Notes: a model not told the origin generated them from the sequence alone. A DNA stretch of 39,041 nt from Mediterranea sp. (in: CFB group bacteria) (GCA_031261805.1 JAISIX010000218.1:1-39041); one strand, 5' to 3'; numbered from the stretch's first letter, positions 26,691 to 34,951 are shown. Numbers and translations are program-made.

Positions 26691-26879
26691 ATGAAGGAAA
26701 TGTTTAAGAAAAGAGAAGTGTATGAAGCACCTCGTATGCACGAGTTTGGAGTATGGTTGGAACAAAGTGTCCTTCTGCAAGGCTCCACAGATCAACAAAA
26801 ACCGGTTGGCTCAGTCACATCAACGGATATGGCTGACGACAATACCGTCAGCGATGACATGGGTATCGACTACCCCTAA
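26691..26879 (+). CDS. 62-residue peptide preceding a fimbrillin-like gene
   Basis: The predicted product begins MKEMFKKREVYEAPRMHEFG, continues with a hydrophobic VWLEQSVLLQG segment and ends in an acidic Ser/Thr/Asp-rich tail finishing GIDYP. Short Bacteroides proteins with a Y-x-A/x-P motif near the N-terminus and a similar layout are often found beside fimbrillin-like genes, to my knowledge without an assigned function. The frame is preceded by AAGAAAGAG. It lies 60 nt before the fimbrillin-like gene on the same strand, so co-expression is likely. No signal peptide or modifying enzyme is visible. Confidence 0.65.
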   Translation: MKEMFKKREVYEAPRMHEFGVWLEQSVLLQGSTDQQKPVGSVTSTDMADDNTVSDDMGIDYP

Positions 26880-26939
26880 GGGCGAATCTCACTACCGTGA
26901 CCTATTCCTTTTTATACCCCAACTTAAAAAGTATGTACG

Positions 26940-28679
26940 ATGAGATTCAATTCTATTTTCAGCATTCTGCTGGGGGCTACGTGTGCCCTTTCGTCTTGCG
27001 ACAAGAACGATAATAACCCTTTAATAAACGACACGGGAGACTCCCAAACCATAACAGTGAACATAACCCAGTCTTATGGAGCCAACACGCTTATATCCCG
27101 TGCCGAATTCGAACAGCCAACCGTAGTCCACAAGGACTTAGGCAATGGCATCTTGCTGGAAGCCGTGATAAAAAGGGATGACCCTACAACAACACGCGCC
27201 ACCGGTCAGATGACAACAGGCGCCAAAGTGTGGGCCATTGTCTACAAAAACCCAACAGGAAACAAAATCGTGTACAGTGTCCAACAAGTAGCCATTACCG
27301 AAAGCAGCGGCGTGCAGTCCATCACAGTCAAAGTTCCCACCTCGGATACTTATGGCGTTTTGTTTATCACCAACAATACAGCCACGGCACCTTCTATCTT
27401 AGGACTATCAGAAGGATACCCCACAACCGGTATAACGCTTAGTGACTATACATGGACGGACAAAAGCCCTACGGAGGACTTGCTCTACTGCTATACCGGT
27501 GAGCTTACAGCTTCGACTACCATCAACTTCCTACACGAGTTTTCGAGAGTCAAGCTGAAGGTAAATAGCGCCGGCCTCTCTTCTACGGCAACCACTACAG
27601 CCTTTGCCGCTACGCTGGATGATAATCCTAATAATGCATCCATAGAAGATTTTACCAGTTTTGCAAACTTTAGTCCCAGTACGGCTTATAAGACCACCGA
27701 TATTTCGCTGTCGGCCACTGGAGGTAGCGCCGCTACATTAACCTCTACTCAAACGGGCAACTTCATTCCATCGGTCACAGCCGAAGACCATACGATAACG
27801 TTTACAGGACTTTATCTGGATGGAAACACTGCCGCTACCAATAACTATGCCTCCACCCCGTTAACGTTCCCGTTCAACAAAGCCTTGGTAGGAAATACCT
27901 CTTACACCATCACGGTGAACTTGAAGAGTAACACACCAACTTACGGCGTTGGACAATTGTATTGCTGGGATGCATTGTCTCAATATCCTTATGGACAGTA
28001 TCCTTCTGGCGGCCCCGAACAGAACTACCGAGACGCGGCTAATACAACAACTACGGGAACCACAGTATCTAATACCACTGGAATTGCAGATTTCTATAAA
28101 GATGCAGTAAATACGGCCAAAAATTGTCCAACGGCATGTGAAATATGGGCAAGACTGACAGCGAGCAATCCTATTTATTGGATACCCGAAGGTCAGAAAG
28201 CAACTGATTTGCAACCCAAATGGATTGATTACTATGGCACAGTACACTATGGGGGAGGAGTATGGTTGCGCAAGTATAAGAAACCTGATGCCAATGGGAC
28301 AGCATGGAGTTTACCAGATCCAAGCTATCCGTACGGATTAGGTTATAGTTACCATCCAATGTTATCAGGAGGAAAGATTCCAGGCAATATGCCAACCGTC
28401 CCAGCAACTATAACCACATCCGACTTCATTGCCAATTATCAATTCCTACCTGCTTGTGGAGGCGGCACAGATGTCCTGCTTGGGACAGGTTCCCAAGGAG
28501 GCGTAGACGGCATTGGAAAACAAGGGCGTTTTTGGACATCCAGTGCTCCTCAAGGTAGCACAGATGCAGCATGGGAATTAGATTTCCTACACGAAGGGAG
28601 TTCTTCGGACTTCATTGAAATCACCACTCTTGACCGTTGGTATGGAGCCGCTATTTTAGAGGCGACTCACTCAAACTAA
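26940..28679 (+). CDS. Fimbrillin-family lipoprotein with a FISUMP-like C-terminal domain
   Basis: The predicted product has 579 residues. The lipobox LSSC gives acylation at Cys20. Residues about 30-330 form a fimbrillin-like beta domain, with TTTRATGQMTTGAKVWAIVY resembling the first strand after a maturation arginine and NTSYTITVNLKSN closing the domain. The remaining 250 residues are Tyr/Trp/Gly-rich with YCWDALSQYPYGQYPSGG, ACEIWARL and QGRFWTSSAPQGSTDAAWEL, which recall FISUMP or lectin-like adhesive domains. It is therefore probably a surface adhesin or pilus-tip-like protein. Unlike the operon at 1238-10175 it stands alone apart from the small peptide gene. A terminator follows. Confidence 0.75.
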   Translation: MRFNSIFSILLGATCALSSCDKNDNNPLINDTGDSQTITVNITQSYGANTLISRAEFEQPTVVHKDLGNGILLEAVIKRDDPTTTRATGQMTTGAKVWAIVYKNPTGNKIVYSVQQVAITESSGVQSITVKVPTSDTYGVLFITNNTATAPSILGLSEGYPTTGITLSDYTWTDKSPTEDLLYCYTGELTASTTINFLHEFSRVKLKVNSAGLSSTATTTAFAATLDDNPNNASIEDFTSFANFSPSTAYKTTDISLSATGGSAATLTSTQTGNFIPSVTAEDHTITFTGLYLDGNTAATNNYASTPLTFPFNKALVGNTSYTITVNLKSNTPTYGVGQLYCWDALSQYPYGQYPSGGPEQNYRDAANTTTTGTTVSNTTGIADFYKDAVNTAKNCPTACEIWARLTASNPIYWIPEGQKATDLQPKWIDYYGTVHYGGGVWLRKYKKPDANGTAWSLPDPSYPYGLGYSYHPMLSGGKIPGNMPTVPATITTSDFIANYQFLPACGGGTDVLLGTGSQGGVDGIGKQGRFWTSSAPQGSTDAAWELDFLHEGSSSDFIEITTLDRWYGAAILEATHSN

Positions 28680-28712
28680 TTCGCATCACACGATTCAACC
28701 CTTATCACACTA

Positions 28713-28850
28713 CGCATGAATTCACCTGCGTGAAATAAAAAAACACGGCCGTGAACCATCTCGGTCACCGGCGTGAACTGATACAAAGACGGCCGTGAAC
28801 CGATTCATTCACGGCCGTCTTTTTTTATTTCACGCAGGTGAATTCATGCG
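28713..28850. repeat. Inverted repeat with 43-bp arms enclosing a 22-bp tandem array
   Basis: Positions 28713-28755 pair with 28808-28850 with one mismatch. Across 28745-28818 the motif ACGGCCGTGAAC recurs at 28745, 28767 (two mismatches), 28789 and, in part, 28811, an exact 22-bp period. A weaker related unit starts at 28724. The array and the arms overlap, so several alternative foldings are possible. Confidence 0.85.
28788..28826 (+). terminator. Intrinsic terminator of the fimbrillin-like gene
   Basis: GACGGCCGTGAA (28788-28799) pairs perfectly with 28808-28819 around an 8-nt loop, followed by seven Ts. Its right half is shared with the 43-bp arm of the larger inverted repeat, so the two structures exclude each other. 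Confidence 0.75.
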
Positions 28851-29031
28851 TAAGCCATCCTATCTGCTCGGAGTGCAAATATAGGCGCAACTTTGGGCTA
28901 ATATGCTTGCCCAATCGGGCCATCTTATTGAACTGATTAAGGTACTACGATGTGGCGGGCGGCGTGTAACACAGGCAACTATTACAAAATTTCAGGACTA
29001 CAACAGTGAGAGCCTTCACCGGGAAGGGCTA
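28851..29031. other. Non-coding spacer with a possible -7 element
   Basis: TATATTTG on the minus strand (28883-28876) is a perfect -7 match without a well-spaced -33. An open frame on the plus strand has no supporting features. I see no known RNA. Confidence 0.35.
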
Positions 29032-29451
29032 CCCCTCTACAGGGAGTTTGTGCAAGCCCCCCTTACGCCCTTCCACAACCTCTTCCCCATCGGACTTTGC
29101 GTGCGCAAGGGATGAAAAGGTACCCCCTTACATCGCAAGTGAGCAGGCATCGCCACACAGATATATAAAAGCAGACAAAACACAATGTTGCAAAACGTAC
29201 TCTACACGATTTGCAACACCGCCGAAGGTCTCCACAAGTCTACAAATCCGCACTTTGCGGGTACTTTTGAGAGCATGCCCTTCGGCGTTCACGCGCATGC
29301 CCATCGGCTCGTCCGCGCATGCCCTTCGGCTCACGAGAGCATGCCCTTCGGCTCACCACACTATCCATTTACCCCCTTGCGCACGCAAACATCGATGGGT
29401 AAGGGGATACAGAAGTGCGTAGGGGGGTGTTGCACAAACCCTCTGTAGGGG
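29032..29451. repeat. Inverted repeat with about 80-bp imperfect arms
   Basis: The left arm (29032-29111) and right arm (29374-29451) are reverse complements at roughly 75-80% identity by eye. Shared blocks include TTTGTGCAA near the outside and TTTGCGTGCGCAAGGG near the inside. The loop contains a 22-bp tandem array and a small hairpin (GTTGCAAA with TTTGCAAC near 29187-29217). Open frames inside are repeat-derived and not credible genes. Confidence 0.75.
29273..29360 (+). repeat. 22-bp tandem array, GCATGCCC type, four direct units
   Basis: GCATGCCC recurs at 29273, 29295, 29317 and 29339, exactly 22 bp apart. Three units continue TTCGGC and one continues ATCGGC. The second unit matches the unit at 930 at all but two positions. 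Array units are too short and too continuous for CRISPR repeats with spacers. Confidence 0.8.
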
Positions 29452-29489
29452 GAGATAGAAATCAGCATTGATAGCTTTCTCAAGCAATT

Positions 29490-31097
29490 CTACATTCCCC
29501 ACACCATGATGGTGCGACCTTGGTACTCCTCGGTGCGATGCCATATCTTATCGTCCCAATTGGCGCCTTTGTCGCGGTTGAAGAGGATGAAGTGACCTTC
29601 GGTGCCGGCCGGGCAGTGGTCCAAATATTCGGAAGTCTGCTCCAAGCCTCGGCGGATGGTGGTTTCTTGGTCACCCCGTTTTATTTTCAGCTCGAGCACG
29701 ATGTACTGTATGGGGCCGCCATAGCCGTCGGTGAGGGGCTTACGGATAAGCAGGTCGGTACGGCCCCGGCCTAAGCCGTATTCACGGTCGATGTAGCCAC
29801 TACCATTCACCACCCGCTGGAGGAAGGCTTGCAGCAGGAGCTGCGGGCCGCTCTCCTTGTAATCGAAGCGCTCTATCCAAGCGTCGGCATTCTGGCGGAA
29901 GAACTGCTGGAAGTCCAGCAGGAGTTTGGGCATGTTGAGCGAGTGGTCGGGGTTGATGTACCAAGCAGGTTCCTGGACGATGCCGTTTTGCGTGGTCCAT
30001 GTCAGCCAGCGTGGGATGCTTTCTTTGTAGATGCCGTTGGCAATGCGGAGGGATTTGTCGAGTACCACGAGGCCTAATTCCAATACATACAGTACGTCGT
30101 CTTCGTTCATCCGTCCTACAACTTCGACACCCTCGTCGGCTAATATGGGGCCGATGACATTACGTACACATTCTTTGCTCAGCTTGTCTATCAGGCGGTA
30201 GATGTGCATATCTCGGCGGTAGATGATGTTCTCCTGCGCCTTGTATATCATCTCGGGGATAATGCGCACACTACGGTCTCGGTTCTCCTTCATCTCGTAA
30301 GTCACTTCGTAGCCCAGCGCGTTGACCAACCAAAGCTGCCCTTCGGTGGCCTCCCATATCAGCGGGAAGCAGGCCTCGTCGAACACCTGCCCCGTGGCCT
30401 CGGTGTGCTGCATATAGAGCGCGTATATTTCCTCCTTGGAGAAGTTGCCCAAACGGAGCGACTCTGTCTTGATGTTGAAGGCGGACCCTCCGGTGATGAT
30501 ATCTTGGTTGGAGAGGACGATGCGGTAATCACGCACGTCGCGCACGCCGCAGAGGATGATGGATTGTGGAAAGTCGGCAGGGCGTGCGTCGTAGTCGCTG
30601 CGTATCTGGTAAAGGACGCTCACCAGCGAGTCGCCCACCAAGGCATCTATCTCGTCAATAAAGAGTACCAGCGGGCGGTCAAGGGCTTGACAGAGACGTT
30701 TCAAATAGCCGGACAACAACCTGCTGTACGGCAGTATCCTATCCGTTTCTCGCCATATTCTTTCAGGCAGTTCTTTGCCTATAATCAAGCTTAATCTGCT
30801 GGTAATAGTGCTTACCACCCCTCGGACAACCTCCTCTACGTTGTTCAGAAAGGCCTGTCCGGCTTCCACATTGGCATACACGGCATAGTAGCGCCCTTGG
30901 GCATTCAGGTAGTCGCGCAAGGCGAGCAGGCACGAGGTCTTCCCCGTTTGCCGCGGAGCATGTAGCACGAAGTACTTTTGCTGGTCTATCAGCGACTCTA
31001 TCTCGTCCAGGTCGAAGCGCGTCAGCGGGTCGACATTGTAATGTATGTCGGGCTGTATCGGCCCTGCGGTATTGAAAAACTTGGGTACGGTCGTCAT
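29490..31097 (-). CDS. AAA-family ATPase with a PD-(D/E)XK nuclease-like C-terminus
   Basis: The predicted product has 535 residues. Walker A is HAPRQTGKTS (Lys53) and Walker B is LVLFIDEID (Asp148, Glu149). Residues about 30-280 form the AAA-like domain and about 280-420 a mixed linker. The C-terminal region has GRGRTDLLI (Asp448) and VLELKIKR (Glu469, Lys471), which fits the D...(D/E)xK core of PD-(D/E)XK nucleases seen in DUF1703-type AAA proteins. Such proteins are often multicopy in Bacteroidales and uncharacterised. AAAGGAGG lies 5 nt before the ATG, an unusually strong ribosome site for this phylum. The gene ends 39 nt from a large inverted repeat. Whether it cuts DNA is untested. Confidence 0.78.
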   Translation of the reverse strand: MTTVPKFFNTAGPIQPDIHYNVDPLTRFDLDEIESLIDQQKYFVLHAPRQTGKTSCLLALRDYLNAQGRYYAVYANVEAGQAFLNNVEEVVRGVVSTITSRLSLIIGKELPERIWRETDRILPYSRLLSGYLKRLCQALDRPLVLFIDEIDALVGDSLVSVLYQIRSDYDARPADFPQSIILCGVRDVRDYRIVLSNQDIITGGSAFNIKTESLRLGNFSKEEIYALYMQHTEATGQVFDEACFPLIWEATEGQLWLVNALGYEVTYEMKENRDRSVRIIPEMIYKAQENIIYRRDMHIYRLIDKLSKECVRNVIGPILADEGVEVVGRMNEDDVLYVLELGLVVLDKSLRIANGIYKESIPRWLTWTTQNGIVQEPAWYINPDHSLNMPKLLLDFQQFFRQNADAWIERFDYKESGPQLLLQAFLQRVVNGSGYIDREYGLGRGRTDLLIRKPLTDGYGGPIQYIVLELKIKRGDQETTIRRGLEQTSEYLDHCPAGTEGHFILFNRDKGANWDDKIWHRTEEYQGRTIMVWGM

Positions 31098-31127
31098 GTT
31101 GCCTCCTTTTGGTTAAGTGATGTGTGG

Positions 31128-31158
31128 CAAAGATAAGCCATTTTTGCGGCAAGCACAA
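31128..31158 (-). promoter_or_regulatory. Promoter of the AAA ATPase gene
   Basis: On the minus strand TTG (31158-31156) and TATCTTTG (31135-31128) are separated by 20 nt, a near-ideal match. The leader would be about 25 nt. Confidence 0.65.
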
Positions 31159-31198
31159 GCGTGCCTTCCTTTTAAAGTTCACTTTGACTACAGCCCTA

Positions 31199-32188
31199 TC
31201 AGTCATTGATGGCCCCGCAGTAAGGGCATACACGTTTCTCCTTCAGCTTGGCCCCGCACTTGCCACAACGGTAACGGTAAGTGAAGCTGCGATGTACACG
31301 CCCCACGTAGACAGCCACGAAGAGGGCCAAGAACAGGTAACCTATATATATATAGGTAGTGAAGATGAAGAAGAAATAGCAGAAGATGCAACCTGCCCCC
31401 AGCCCCAATAGATAGAAAAAGGCCGTGGCCGGACGCAGCTGGTGGAATATATCCTCAAGGGCAGCCAACAGAAAGATGACAAAGCCCCATAGGGTAAGCA
31501 AGAAGAGGGAGAGGATGCCCGGCACACGGAAAGGCGAAAGCGTGGGGTTGTAGTAGAAATGCTCCCAGGTATCGGGCACAAAGACCTGCATCGTCTCGTA
31601 GATGGTGGCACTAAAGGCCATCAGCAGGCAGAGCGAGAGGGGGTAGAGACTGTCGATGTCGTTGAAGTAGACCATCTTGAGCTGCTTCCGACGAAAGACA
31701 CGAAACAGATAGGCACCCACGAAGAGGGCACAGAAGATGACGAAGTAGGAGGCGTGCGTGCCGCTGAAAAGGTAGATGGCCTCCGAGAGGCTGTCGGTAG
31801 GGACAAACGAACGTTTGAAGTCGCACTGACGTATCCAGCCCTGCGCCTCCTGCGTATGTGCCAGTTTCACCCACAGGCTGTCGATGGTGTCGGCGGGGTG
31901 CACGGCGAAGTCGGCCACCACTACCCTATCGCCCCGATGCAACACGATATAAGTATCCTTGATGGGTAGGCACTCCAGCGAGATGGAATCCGTCACTACC
32001 TCAAGGTTGGTATCGAGGGTATAGTTGCGGCTGTAGAGCGTAGCCAGCGAGTCGCGCGACTCTTGCGAGAGCGACGGGGAGGAGAGGTCGGGCATCTGGT
32101 AACGGCAACCCGACAGGCTGAGCAGGCAGGCGACAGAGAAGAACACCCACTGTATCAATCGCTGGCTATGGGTGCTACTCTGCCGCAT
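31199..32188 (-). CDS. Membrane lipoprotein-like protein with a C-terminal zinc ribbon
   Basis: The predicted product has 329 residues. A signal-like segment ends in a possible lipobox LSGC (Cys28). Residues about 30-135 look extracytoplasmic, with an SH3-like stretch around VVVADFAV to QGWIRQCDF. Five or six hydrophobic helices span about 145-300. The C-terminus has CGKCGAKLKEKRVCPYCG, a four-cysteine zinc ribbon. I do not recognise a specific family. The start overlaps the end of the U32 peptidase gene by 14 nt, making it the third member of the metA-U32 unit. The lipobox and a multi-span topology are unusual together, so the N-terminus may be an uncleaved helix. Confidence 0.65.
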   Translation of the reverse strand: MRQSSTHSQRLIQWVFFSVACLLSLSGCRYQMPDLSSPSLSQESRDSLATLYSRNYTLDTNLEVVTDSISLECLPIKDTYIVLHRGDRVVVADFAVHPADTIDSLWVKLAHTQEAQGWIRQCDFKRSFVPTDSLSEAIYLFSGTHASYFVIFCALFVGAYLFRVFRRKQLKMVYFNDIDSLYPLSLCLLMAFSATIYETMQVFVPDTWEHFYYNPTLSPFRVPGILSLFLLTLWGFVIFLLAALEDIFHQLRPATAFFYLLGLGAGCIFCYFFFIFTTYIYIGYLFLALFVAVYVGRVHRSFTYRYRCGKCGAKLKEKRVCPYCGAIND

Positions 32189-34010
32189 GGACTTTCATCT
32201 GGCAGTGTCGACAGTCGAACTCAAGGCGAAACCGACGGCCATCGGACGACTGCAGGTAATAGGGTTCGGTATAGGGTGAGCGTACCCGCTGATGGACAGG
32301 ACACCAACCCATGCTGTAGCGCAGGCAGTGCTTGCAGAACATCAGCACAGCATGGGACACCGGCGTCTGTTCGAATGCAGGTGCGATGCGTTGCACGCCA
32401 TGCGCCCGATAGAAGGAGACAGCCTGCGAGTTCAGCACATTGCCCAGGTAGGTCAACTCGGTCTGCGGGAAGGGGTGCGTCGTAGGTTTCCACACCACCC
32501 GCTCCTGCCGGTAGTTGATTCGGCGGGCGGCCGTCAGCCTGTCCACCGCCTCTCGGCGCAGGTCGGACAGTACGGAGGCGGGGATGAACCAGTTGTCGGC
32601 CAAGGCAAGGCTAACCGTGCGTGCCTCGAAGGGCGTATTGCCCAGCTTGGAGAGTTGCGTGCGCAGGTTGTCGGCCTGCGGGGTGCGTGCCGTCTCTTTA
32701 TCACGGGGGAGCGAGAGGGTGACGCTCACGCTGTCTTCGTCGGTCAGCGTCAGCGCGAAGCCGAAGGCACTATCGGCCAAGGTGATGTCCACGGCTATCT
32801 TCCGCTCGGCGGACTTATGGGAAAGCAGCCGTTCGAACTCCTGGTCGAAGTTGCGGTAGAGCGTGGTGCGGGGCTTCACCCGTGGCATCTCCTGCGGATA
32901 GAGTTTGTTACCCTCTACCCTATTGATGCGGAAACCTTGCAGCCGTCCCTGCTCGTCGACGAAGCAAGCGCCGTCGCCGTTATGAAACGATTTCAGACCG
33001 GCCACAGTAAGGTAGGCCGGATAGGTCTCCTTTACCGTTCCCATCTCTTCGCCCAAGGATTTGGGAGTATCGAAAGAGGAGATGCCGGCGTCGCGTCCGT
33101 GCAGGAAATAGTGCGTAAAGCCACGGCTAAAGCTCTTGTCGAGTTGCGGTTGGAAGGTGTATCGCGAACGTCCCGAGGAAGCCCGCCGATACTCCTCCGG
33201 CCGACGGGCAATGAGGGCATCCAGTTTCTGGCGATAGGCGGCGGTGACATTCTTCACGTACGACACATCTTTCAGCCTCCCCTCTATCTTCAGCGACGAG
33301 ACACCGGCATCGAGCAACTGTTCCAGCTCATCACTCTGGTTCAGGTCCTTCAGCGAGAGCAGGTGCTTATTCTTCACGATGGCCTTCCCATCGGCATCGA
33401 CCAAATTGAAGGAGAGGCGGCAGAACTGAGCGCACTCCCCCCGGTTGGCACTGCGTCCGTAACAGGCTTGGCTCACGTAGCACTGGCCGCTGTAACTCAC
33501 ACAAAGAGCACCGTGCACAAAGACCTCGAGCGGCATCTCGGGGCAGGCGGCATGTATCTTCTTTATCTCCAGCAGGGATAGCTCGCGGGCCAGCACGGCC
33601 TGCCGAAAGCCGGCTTCCCAGAGGAAGCTAACGCGTTCCGGGGTCCGGTTGTCCATCTGCGTACTGGCGTGGAGGGGGATGGGAGGCAGGTTCAGCCGGG
33701 TGATACCCATGTCTTGTACAATGAGCGCGTCGACCCCTATCCGATAGAGGTCGTGAATCATCGCCTCCGTCTCCGCCAACTCCTCCTCGTGCAGGAGGGT
33801 GTTGACTGTGACATAGACCCGAGCGTTGTAAAGGTGGGCATGGGCTACCAAGGCGGCAATGTCGTCGAGCGAATTGACAGCCGCTGCCCGTGCGCCAAAC
33901 TTGGGCGCGCCGATGTAGACGGCATCCGCCCCGTGGTTGATGGCTTCCAAACCGCACTCCAGGTTCTTGGCCGGAGCCAGCAGTTCGATGCTACGTGGTT
34001 TCTTCGTCAT
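32175..34010 (-). CDS. Peptidase U32-family protein (RlhA/TrhP-like)
   Basis: The predicted product has 611 residues. ELLAPAKNLECGLEAINHGA and AVYIGAPKFGAR are typical of the N-terminus. EVFVHGALCVSYSGQCYVS is the U32 signature, with Cys170 and Cys177. Cys193 and Cys197 follow in RGECAQFC, and SLKIEGRLKDVSYV is the downstream motif. Residues beyond about 350 look like the DUF3656-type extension. Family members RlhA and TrhP hydroxylate 23S rRNA or tRNA in E. coli and carry an iron-sulfur cluster. The long C-terminal part here is closer to RlhA. RNA hydroxylation is therefore more likely than proteolysis, but unproven. The start overlaps the metA stop by 4 nt. Confidence 0.85.
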   Translation of the reverse strand: MTKKPRSIELLAPAKNLECGLEAINHGADAVYIGAPKFGARAAAVNSLDDIAALVAHAHLYNARVYVTVNTLLHEEELAETEAMIHDLYRIGVDALIVQDMGITRLNLPPIPLHASTQMDNRTPERVSFLWEAGFRQAVLARELSLLEIKKIHAACPEMPLEVFVHGALCVSYSGQCYVSQACYGRSANRGECAQFCRLSFNLVDADGKAIVKNKHLLSLKDLNQSDELEQLLDAGVSSLKIEGRLKDVSYVKNVTAAYRQKLDALIARRPEEYRRASSGRSRYTFQPQLDKSFSRGFTHYFLHGRDAGISSFDTPKSLGEEMGTVKETYPAYLTVAGLKSFHNGDGACFVDEQGRLQGFRINRVEGNKLYPQEMPRVKPRTTLYRNFDQEFERLLSHKSAERKIAVDITLADSAFGFALTLTDEDSVSVTLSLPRDKETARTPQADNLRTQLSKLGNTPFEARTVSLALADNWFIPASVLSDLRREAVDRLTAARRINYRQERVVWKPTTHPFPQTELTYLGNVLNSQAVSFYRAHGVQRIAPAFEQTPVSHAVLMFCKHCLRYSMGWCPVHQRVRSPYTEPYYLQSSDGRRFRLEFDCRHCQMKVHAAE

Positions 34011-34924
34011 TCTATCTCCTCTATGTTGTAGGGGGTTTCCTGGTAAACGAAGTAATTCAGCCAGTTGGAGAACAGCAGGTTGGCATGGGCACGCCAGCGT
34101 ACCAACGGTCCTTTGTCGGGGTCATTGTCGAGGTAGTAGTTGCGCGGTACTTCTATCTTCAGCCCCTTGGCCAAGTCGCGACGGTACTCCCCGTCGAGCG
34201 TCAGCGGCGAATATTCGGAATGTCCGGTGACGAAGAACTCGCGCCCGCCACGAGCCACCACCATGTACACGCCAGCCTCGTCGGACTCGGAGAGGAGGGT
34301 CAGCTCGGGCACCTTCAGGATGTCGTCGCGCCGAATCTCCGTATGGCGGCTATGAGGGACATAGAAACGGTCGTCAAACCCACGGAAGATGGGGTGCAAC
34401 GGATTGAGCACGTGATGCTCGAAGATGCCGAACATCTTTTGCTCCAACGGATACTTGGGGATACCGTAATGGTGATAAAGTCCTGCCTGTGCCGCCCAGC
34501 AGATGTAGAGGGTGGAGGTGACGTGCGTACGCGCCCAGTCGAATATTTCGGTTATTTCGTCCCAGTAGTTCACCTCTTCAAAGTCCATCTGCTCCACCGG
34601 TGCACCGGTGATAATCATGCCGTCGTACTTCCCGTCGCGCATCTTCTCGAAGTCGGTATAGAAGGCTTGCATGTGTTCTATCGGCGTATTCTTGGAGGTA
34701 TGGCTCTTGATTTTCATAAACTCTACCTCCACCTGCAACGGGGTGTTCGAGAGCAGGCGTATGAGGTCTGTCTCCGTGGTAATCTTCAGCGGCATCAGGT
34801 TGAGGATGATGATGCGCAACGGACGGATGTCCTGCTGAGTGGCACGGGAGGTATCAATCACGAATATGTTCTCTTCTTTCAGAAGCTCAATCGCGGGGAG
34901 TTTGTCGGGGAGGTTTAAAGGCAT
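34007..34924 (-). CDS. metA: Homoserine O-acyltransferase, probably acetyl-CoA specific
   Basis: The predicted product has 305 residues, the standard MetA length. The catalytic Cys142 lies in LYICWAAQAGLYHHYG, and His235 and Glu237 lie in FVTGHSEYS. TGAPVEQMDFEEVNYW places Glu at 111, the position where E. coli MetA has Gly. In characterised MetA proteins Glu111 goes with acetyl-CoA and Gly111 with succinyl-CoA. The product is therefore predicted to make O-acetylhomoserine for methionine synthesis despite the common name succinyltransferase. It starts the metA-U32-zinc-ribbon operon. The promoter lies 28 nt upstream. Confidence 0.93.
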   Translation of the reverse strand: MPLNLPDKLPAIELLKEENIFVIDTSRATQQDIRPLRIIILNLMPLKITTETDLIRLLSNTPLQVEVEFMKIKSHTSKNTPIEHMQAFYTDFEKMRDGKYDGMIITGAPVEQMDFEEVNYWDEITEIFDWARTHVTSTLYICWAAQAGLYHHYGIPKYPLEQKMFGIFEHHVLNPLHPIFRGFDDRFYVPHSRHTEIRRDDILKVPELTLLSESDEAGVYMVVARGGREFFVTGHSEYSPLTLDGEYRRDLAKGLKIEVPRNYYLDNDPDKGPLVRWRAHANLLFSNWLNYFVYQETPYNIEEIE

Positions 34925-34951
34925 AATGCTATTCTTTTATCAATTTGACTG

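Noticed and set aside
28903-29448. Overlapping plus-strand frames of 70-138 codons
   Set aside because: They cross the inverted arms and 22-bp array. Translation shows 22-bp-period artefacts and no start signals.
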